Shown in pieces: positions 6,843-10,836 of a DNA stretch of 10,836 nucleotides. Both the position numbers and the translations under genes were made by a program. This DNA is from Candidatus Hermodarchaeota archaeon. Its GTDB lineage: Archaea; Asgardarchaeota; Hermodarchaeia; Hermodarchaeales; Hermodarchaeaceae. Below the pieces are notes generated by a model that was given only the letters and a program-made list of their open reading frames with translations, was not told the DNA's origin and searched no databases. The first letter of the stretch is position 1. Every line of letters starts with the position of its first letter. The stretch is from assembly GCA_016839995.1 (NCBI GenBank), contig JAEOTD010000075.1, forward strand, positions 1 to 10,836, read 5' to 3'.

Positions 6843-6898
6843 ACACTCTTATCATACTAAGACCTGTTTCAATCAGTACAATTGAAGGTGAACCTGAA

Positions 6899-7279
6899 AT
6901 GGCAATGCTGGGCGTTCAACGCATTATGACTGGACAAAATGTCGAAGCGAGTGATGTGATGCACTGTTTTCTTGGACTCCGAACTCTCGAAATCGACGTG
7001 TACTTCTACCTACTGAAAGGTCAAGCCACTGTCAAAGAAGTTTCAGAAGCCTTGGGGCGTAATCGGAGTTCAGTTCAGCGATCCATTCAGAATCTTGTAC
7101 AACGAGGATTTGGTCATCGTCGTACTCGTACTCTTCGGAAAGGAGGGTATGAGTATGTATATGAGGCGGTCAGTTTGGCGAAAATGAAAGACCTAATCAA
7201 AGAGGCCCTGGATTCGTTTTACAAGCAAGTTGAGGTGTTTCTGGATCAGTATTGGGCAAAGGCGGCGAAGAAAGCTTAA
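6899..7279 (+). CDS. Small winged-helix transcriptional regulator (TrmB/MarR-like)
   Basis: A 126-residue one-domain DNA-binding protein. Residues about 26-50 (LGLRTLEIDVYFYLLKGQ) form the first helices. Residues 43-73 form the helix-turn-helix (ATVKEVSEALGRNRSSVQRSIQNLVQRG), where NRSSVQRSIQNL is the recognition helix. Residues 75-92 form a basic wing (RRTRTLRKGGYEYVYEAV). A C-terminal amphipathic helix (95-120) could dimerise. This architecture is common among archaeal TrmB-, MarR- and PadR-like repressors. The ligand-binding domain of full TrmB proteins is absent, so the effector is unknown. ATG 6899 has GGTGA 7 nt upstream; a second in-frame ATG is two codons in. It is transcribed divergently from the DNA glycosylase and lies 119 bp before the Cys-rich membrane protein/thioredoxin pair, either of which could be its target. 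Confidence 0.8.
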   Translation: MAMLGVQRIMTGQNVEASDVMHCFLGLRTLEIDVYFYLLKGQATVKEVSEALGRNRSSVQRSIQNLVQRGFGHRRTRTLRKGGYEYVYEAVSLAKMKDLIKEALDSFYKQVEVFLDQYWAKAAKKA

Positions 7280-7285
7280 TCGGTT

Positions 7286-7317
7286 GTGCGCAGTTGTGGC
7301 ACTATCGACACCTTTTT
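7286..7317 (+). terminator. Weak T-tract terminator after the winged-helix gene
   Basis: A short GTGC/GCAC stem (7286-7289 with 7299-7302) is followed by T5 at 7313-7317 and further A/T-rich sequence. The T-run starts 34 nt after the stop. It may end this gene's transcript before the 7399 gene, but the stem is only 4 bp. No clear TATA box was found for the 7399 gene. Confidence 0.3.
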
Positions 7318-7398
7318 ATTCTAATCCTGATACAGACGTTTCAGAACTGCACAAGAATGATGAATACTTTCATGCAGTATAATGGACGGTGAACAGAA

Positions 7399-7629
7399 AT
7401 GGCATCAATCGGTTGTCCCTTCTGCACAAAGACCGGCGTCGCCATGGTCATCACAGGACTCGCATTTGTCTTATTTAGTGTCACATTGACCACCCCCTGG
7501 CTGGCCATAATCGGCTTAGTCTTCCTAATTGCCGCTTACATCGTCCCCGGATTAGTGACTGGGAAAAGCTGCCACAGCGAAAGTTGCACAAATCCCTCGC
7601 ACAACCATGGAGAGGATGACACACAATGA
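7399..7629 (+). CDS. Two-TM Cys/His-rich small membrane protein coupled to thioredoxin
   Basis: A 76-residue protein that I cannot place in a named family. A CPFC motif (C6, C9) lies at the N-terminus, just before transmembrane helix 1 (about 12-31). Transmembrane helix 2 spans about 34-53. The hydrophilic tail has C58, H59, C63, H68 and H70 and ends acidic. The two-helix hairpin puts CPFC and the Cys/His tail on the same side of the membrane, where together they could bind a metal or exchange disulphides. GGTGA lies 6 nt before ATG 7399. Its stop codon overlaps the thioredoxin start as ATGA (7626-7629), so the two are translationally coupled. The coupling suggests that the partner thioredoxin reduces or uses the CPFC motif; this is inference. 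Confidence 0.75.
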   Translation: MASIGCPFCTKTGVAMVITGLAFVLFSVTLTTPWLAIIGLVFLIAAYIVPGLVTGKSCHSESCTNPSHNHGEDDTQ

Positions 7630-8045
7630 GTGAAAATCCCGATTCAGAATTAATCCGATTACGTGAACAAAAACTCAAGGAGTTACAACACACAATGGCA
7701 ACAAAAACAGAAACCCCAAGTACACCTCCAGGTGAGGTGCTCCACCTATCCACCAATGATTTCAATCAGACCGTAGCTAAAGGCATCACCCTTGTAGACT
7801 TTTTCGCCGAGTGGTGCGGCCCCTGTAAAATGATGGCCCCTGTTGTCGATCAGCTCGCTAAAGAGTATGCTGGTCGGGCTAAGGTGGCAAAAGTCGATGT
7901 TGACCACAATGTCGAAATTGCGATGCAGTATCGCGTCCAAGGCGTTCCAACCTTTGGCATCTTTAAGGATGGGACGATGGTTCACCGAATTGTTGGTGGC
8001 GTTGGTTATCAACCACTGAAAGCAGCGTTAGAAACCTTTCTGTGA
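7626..8045 (+). CDS. Thioredoxin with N-terminal helical extension
   Basis: A 139-residue thioredoxin that passes electrons through its WCGPC active site (W63, C64, C67). The fold is complete: VDFFAEWCGPCKMMAP (57-72), AKVDVDHN (88-95), and the cis-proline motif GVPTFGIF with P108, ending in GG-x-G and the last helix. The first 36 residues are extra compared with about 105-residue thioredoxins: a charged helix (SELIRLREQKLKELQ, 7-21) and a Thr/Pro linker. I recall similar IRxxKLxEL leaders from archaeal thioredoxins. Its ATG overlaps the stop of the two-TM Cys/His protein (ATGA), so it has no independent leader. A strong hairpin/T-tract follows, closing a two-gene unit. Its target could be the coupled membrane protein, general cytosolic disulphides, or both. 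Confidence 0.93.
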   Translation: MSENPDSELIRLREQKLKELQHTMATKTETPSTPPGEVLHLSTNDFNQTVAKGITLVDFFAEWCGPCKMMAPVVDQLAKEYAGRAKVAKVDVDHNVEIAMQYRVQGVPTFGIFKDGTMVHRIVGGVGYQPLKAALETFL

Positions 8046-8069
8046 TTGCTTTCACTCGTATTCCTTTGT

Positions 8070-8127
8070 CAGTCAACTGCACACCCATAATGTGTGGTGT
8101 ACCAGTTGACTGCTTGATTTTTCTTTT
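8070..8127 (+). terminator. Long hairpin plus T-tract terminator after thioredoxin
   Basis: CAGTCAACTG (8070-8079) and CAGTTGACTG (8103-8112) form a perfect 10-bp stem. Inside it ACACC and GGTGT add a further 5 bp. A T-rich run (TTTTTCTTTT, 8118-8127) follows. It starts 25 nt after the thioredoxin stop. Confidence 0.7.
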
Positions 8128-8143
8128 AAGAAAACAAATAATG

Positions 8144-8150
8144 TTATAAA
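8144..8150 (+). promoter_or_regulatory. TATA box of the grpE-dnaK unit
   Basis: TTATAAA, preceded by A-rich sequence, is the best archaeal TATA match in the 342-bp gap between thioredoxin and grpE. A start about 25 nt downstream falls near G8172, exactly where the first leader stem-loop begins. Confidence 0.6.
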
Positions 8151-8171
8151 GCGTATTGGCAGTTTTTACTT

Positions 8172-8302
8172 GAACACATTCCTTCCGTGTTCAGGTGGAT
8201 TAAACTCAAGCGGCTCCGAAAATCTTTTATTGTCGATTCGGATTTTCGTGAGCTGCTGGACCACCCGAGGAGGATCTGGAATCATAGACCTTGAATTCCA
8301 GA
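8172..8302 (+). promoter_or_regulatory. Structured RNA leader (or sRNA) upstream of grpE
   Basis: Three stem-loops follow the predicted start site in order. (1) GAACAC 8172-8177 pairs with GTGTTC 8187-8192. (2) GGTGG 8194-8198 pairs with CCACC 8261-8265; inside it AGCGGCT 8209-8215 pairs with AGCTGCT 8251-8257 (one G-U), and CGAAAATC 8217-8224 pairs with GATTTTCG 8241-8248, 20 bp in all. (3) TCTGGAAT 8275-8282 pairs with ATTCCAGA 8295-8302. No tRNA, RNase P or SRP RNA signature is visible. The remaining 8303-8387 holds a weak CTGC/GCAG hairpin and the grpE SD (GGAGG 8374-8378). A 5' leader of the chaperone mRNA is the simplest reading; a separate small RNA is possible. Confidence 0.5.
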
Positions 8303-8387
8303 CTAAATTTGGGAACCGGGTTACAGCAACTGCCTCTCAGTAGCAGCGATAGCTCACTGTCTAGAAGTCATTTGGAGGATTCACTCG

Positions 8388-9017
8388 ATGACTGAAGAAC
8401 CCAAAAAAACAAGTCAAGTGCCAACGACCAAAGCACGTAAGAGTAGGTTAACTATGGACCCAACAACCAAAGAAAAACCTGTGATACCGAAGAGGCTTAC
8501 CAAGAAGCAGTTGGAACAATCCCTGAAGGATGCCCAGGCACAGGTTGAGAAGCATAAACACCAGCTCGCGTACCTGCAAGCAGATCACGAGAATTATGTA
8601 AAGTCCATGGAACGGCGAGAAGCGAATCTTCGACTTCAAGCAAATCGGGACCTGATTTCATCATTATTACCAATACTTGATGATATGGAACGCGCACTGC
8701 TTATGGTCCCCCAGATTGAAGTCAACGAACCTTTCATTAATGGTTACTTGATGCTTGTGGAAAATCTGAAATCTGTCTTGAACCAAGCCGGAGTTAAGCA
8801 TATTGCTTGTGAAGGGGAACGCTTTGATCCTTTACGACATGAAGCGGTGGTGCGTGAAGAATCCAGTACGGAACCTCCGAATACCATTCTTGAGGAATTA
8901 CGGAAAGGGTATCTGCTCAAAGGAACCCTGTTGCGACCGTCCATGGTGAAAATCGCAGTTCCACCCCCCAAAGCAAAGGCAGAGAAAGATTCTGCTACTG
9001 AAACAAAAAAGAAATAA
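8388..9017 (+). CDS. grpE: GrpE, nucleotide exchange factor of DnaK
   Basis: A 209-residue co-chaperone that releases ADP from DnaK. Residues 1-38 are a Lys/Pro/Thr-rich disordered tail. Residues 39-90 form the long coiled-coil helix (LTKKQLEQSLKDAQAQVE, then YLQADHENYVKSMERRE in place of the usual LQAEFENYRKRxxRE). Residues 93-104 (LLPILDDMERAL) match the four-helix-bundle signature. The beta-wing domain includes GVKHIACEGERFDPLRHEAV (135-154) and GYLLKGTLLRPSMVKIA (174-190), the GrpE C-terminal signature. A basic, charged tail follows. ATG 8388 has GGAGG 9 nt upstream. dnaK begins 37 nt downstream, so the pair is almost certainly cotranscribed from the TATA box at 8144 through the structured leader. 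Confidence 0.95.
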   Translation: MTEEPKKTSQVPTTKARKSRLTMDPTTKEKPVIPKRLTKKQLEQSLKDAQAQVEKHKHQLAYLQADHENYVKSMERREANLRLQANRDLISSLLPILDDMERALLMVPQIEVNEPFINGYLMLVENLKSVLNQAGVKHIACEGERFDPLRHEAVVREESSTEPPNTILEELRKGYLLKGTLLRPSMVKIAVPPPKAKAEKDSATETKKK

Positions 9018-9054
9018 CTACATCTTAAGATTCAAAACTAAGAGTTGAAAATAA

Positions 9055-10836
9055 ATGGCCAAAATTATTGGAATTGATCTCGGAACCAGCAACTCAGCAG
9101 CTGCTGTGATGCGTGGAGACCGCCCAGTTATTATTCCTAGCGCTGAAGGCCCCACCGTATCCGGGAAAGCCTTTCCCTCATACGTGGCTATCACCGATGA
9201 TGGGACCCGCCTCGTTGGCGAACCTGCCCGACGGCAGGCTGTAGCTAATCCTGAGGGAACCGTTACTGCAGTGAAGCGTAAAATGGGTACTCGGAAAAAG
9301 GTCAAAATTCATGACAAAACCTATACCCCTGAAGAGGTTTCATCTTTTATTCTACGAAAAATCAAAACCGACTCAGAGGCATTCCTTGGTGAACCAGTGA
9401 CCCAGGCTGTGATCACGGTTCCTGCTTATTTCAATGACAACCAACGTCAGGCCACCAAGGATGCGGGAGAACTCGCTGGCCTTGAAGTAGTACGCTTAAT
9501 CAATGAACCCACCGCAGCCTCGCTAGCCTATGGCATAGACAAGATGGACAAAGACCTCAGAATCCTTGTGTTTGATCTTGGTGGTGGCACACTCGATGTC
9601 ACAATCATGGAATTTGGTCCCGACCCTGATACGGGAAGTGGTCTTTTCCAAGTAATATCTACAGCAGGTGACACTCAGCTAGGCGGAACAGACATGGACC
9701 TATCCATCGCTGAATGGTTAGCTACCGAGTTCAAAGGTGAACACGGTATGGATCTCCATGATGACCCCACCGCCTGGCGTCGACTCATCGAAGCTTCAGA
9801 GAAGGCAAAAATCGAACTCTCCAATGTCATCGAATCTGAAATCAATTTACCTTACCTTACAGCTGATAAAACCGGACCTAAGCACCTGCAACGAAAACTC
9901 ACTCGTGCTAAACTCGAAGACCTCATTCGAGACATCGTGAACCGTTGTGACGGTCCCATGCGTCAAGCCATTGGGGATGCAAATTTGCGTCCAAACGAGG
10001 TTGAAAAGATCATCCTCATCGGTGGACCAACCCGAATGCCCATTGTCCGTCAGTATGTCGAGAAATTCATTGGGAAGAAAGCTGAACGAGGGGTTGATCC
10101 CATGGAAGCTGTAGCCCTTGGCGCAGCAATCCAAGGTGGTGTTATCACAGGTGACGTGAAGGATCTCCTTCTATTAGATGTCACACCGCTCTCTTTGGGT
10201 GTTGAAACCAAAGGAGATATCATGACGCCAATCATTGAACGCAACACCACAATTCCTGTCGAGCGCAGCCAAATCTTTAGCACCGCGGCTAACATGCAAA
10301 CGGTTGTTACTATCCATGTGTTACAGGGTGAACGATCTAGAGCGAGTCAAAACATCTCCCTGGGTCAGTTCAATCTGACAGGCATTCCTCCCGCTCCGAT
10401 GGGTGTCCCCCAAATCGAGGTGACCTTTGATATTGATGTCAACGGCATCCTCCACGTTAAGGCTAGAGACTTGGGAACTGGCAATGAACAGAAAATCACC
10501 ATCTCTGCATCAACCAAACTCACTGATGATCAAAAGGACCGCATGGTTGCCGATGCTGAAAAATTTGAAGAAGAGGACAAACGCTACCGTGAAGAGGTTG
10601 AAGAGCTCAACAAGGCAGAGTCCTTAGTTTATTCTGCTCGGAAGACAATCAAGGAGCTTGGAGACAAAATCAGTGATGACGATAAATCGAAAATCGAAGA
10701 AGCCGCAAATCGGTTAGAAAAGGCAGTGCAGGAGAAGGATTTGGCAACAGCTAAAGAAGAGATGGAATCTCTAACGGACATCCTGCAAGGCGTGGGAACC
10801 GCTGTATATCAGCAGGTTGCTGAGGAACAGGCTCGT
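9055..10836 (+). CDS. dnaK: DnaK (Hsp70) chaperone, 3' end beyond the window
   Basis: The frame is open for 594 codons to the last base. All three Hsp70 signatures are present: IDLGTSNS (7-14), VFDLGGGTLDVTI (172-184) and IILIGGPTRMPIV (319-331). The linker DVKDLLLLDVTPLSLGVET (367-385) leads to the substrate-binding beta domain (about 386-490), followed by the alpha-helical lid. The end is missing, probably some 20-40 residues judging from usual lengths of 610-640. Between KRKMG (74-78) and the TPEEVS helix there is only a short segment, so the insertion found in proteobacterial DnaK (roughly 25 residues) is absent. This is the Gram-positive/archaeal form, which archaea are thought to have acquired from bacteria. 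It refolds client proteins with ATP, with GrpE encoded directly upstream; no DnaJ is visible here. The SD is weak (GAGTTGA, about 8 nt before ATG). Confidence 0.97.
   Translation, partial: MAKIIGIDLGTSNSAAAVMRGDRPVIIPSAEGPTVSGKAFPSYVAITDDGTRLVGEPARRQAVANPEGTVTAVKRKMGTRKKVKIHDKTYTPEEVSSFILRKIKTDSEAFLGEPVTQAVITVPAYFNDNQRQATKDAGELAGLEVVRLINEPTAASLAYGIDKMDKDLRILVFDLGGGTLDVTIMEFGPDPDTGSGLFQVISTAGDTQLGGTDMDLSIAEWLATEFKGEHGMDLHDDPTAWRRLIEASEKAKIELSNVIESEINLPYLTADKTGPKHLQRKLTRAKLEDLIRDIVNRCDGPMRQAIGDANLRPNEVEKIILIGGPTRMPIVRQYVEKFIGKKAERGVDPMEAVALGAAIQGGVITGDVKDLLLLDVTPLSLGVETKGDIMTPIIERNTTIPVERSQIFSTAANMQTVVTIHVLQGERSRASQNISLGQFNLTGIPPAPMGVPQIEVTFDIDVNGILHVKARDLGTGNEQKITISASTKLTDDQKDRMVADAEKFEEEDKRYREEVEELNKAESLVYSARKTIKELGDKISDDDKSKIEEAANRLEKAVQEKDLATAKEEMESLTDILQGVGTAVYQQVAEEQAR

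Noticed and set aside
8161..8387. tRNA, RNase P RNA or SRP RNA in the thioredoxin-grpE gap.
   Set aside because: No T-arm consensus with matching acceptor, and none of the conserved RNase P or SRP core motifs could be found on either strand, despite strong local stems.
8291..8395. A 34-residue upstream ORF (TTG start) in the grpE leader whose TGA overlaps the grpE ATG.
   Set aside because: No SD at a usable distance (GAGGAGG is 17 nt away), low-complexity Ser/Leu composition and a TTG start. Overlapping translational coupling cannot be excluded but is not supported.

Overview
The window looks archaeal. Several genes have GGTGA- or GGAGG-type Shine-Dalgarno sites with 6-9 nt spacing, others have TATA-like boxes about 25 nt upstream of the inferred transcript start (one apparently leaderless), and terminators are T-tracts, some behind hairpins. 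The M1 peptidase has an N-terminal signal/anchor plus a C-terminal membrane anchor, and the thioredoxin has an N-terminal helical extension. A bacterial-type GrpE/DnaK pair in this setting is known from mesophilic and Asgard-like archaea. I lean towards an uncultured archaeon, possibly Asgard/Thorarchaeota-like, but the phylum is a guess; GC is moderate (roughly mid-40s % by eye).

Layout. Positions 3-490 (+): the 3' end of a radical SAM protein gene and a 59-residue protein with a helical tail. Positions 503-2452 (-): a membrane-anchored extracytoplasmic M1 metallopeptidase with an SD-supported TTG start. Positions 2470-5780 (-): an iron-uptake unit of a DtxR-family regulator with a C-terminal FeoA-like domain, FeoB, and a 49-residue seven-cysteine zinc-ribbon protein, closed by a hairpin/T-tract terminator. 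The unit starts at a perfect TTTAGG-TGTG-CCTAAA palindrome that overlaps the TATA box of an apparently leaderless dtxR transcript. Positions 5814-6725 (-): an AlkA-like HhH-GPD DNA glycosylase. Position 6899 onward (+): a small winged-helix regulator, then a two-TM Cys/His-rich membrane protein overlapping by ATGA with a thioredoxin gene, closed by a long hairpin/T-tract. After a 342-bp gap come grpE and dnaK, the latter running off the window end.

How the genes work together. The dtxR-feoB-zinc-ribbon set reads as an autoregulated ferrous iron import operon. The CxxC membrane protein and thioredoxin are translationally coupled and probably form a redox pair. GrpE is the nucleotide exchange factor for the adjacent DnaK.

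Most worth a second look: (1) feoB has no ATG/GTG/TTG upstream of its P-loop; the reading frame opens just after a TGA, with CTG as the best-placed start. (2) FeoB carries a roughly 60-residue insertion with an Arg-rich cluster between the G2 and G3 motifs. (3) The grpE upstream region holds a strong TATA box followed, at the predicted start site, by three consecutive stem-loops, one of 20 bp with an alternative fold, suggesting a structured regulatory leader or small RNA. I found no CRISPR array, tRNA, rRNA or insertion sequence.
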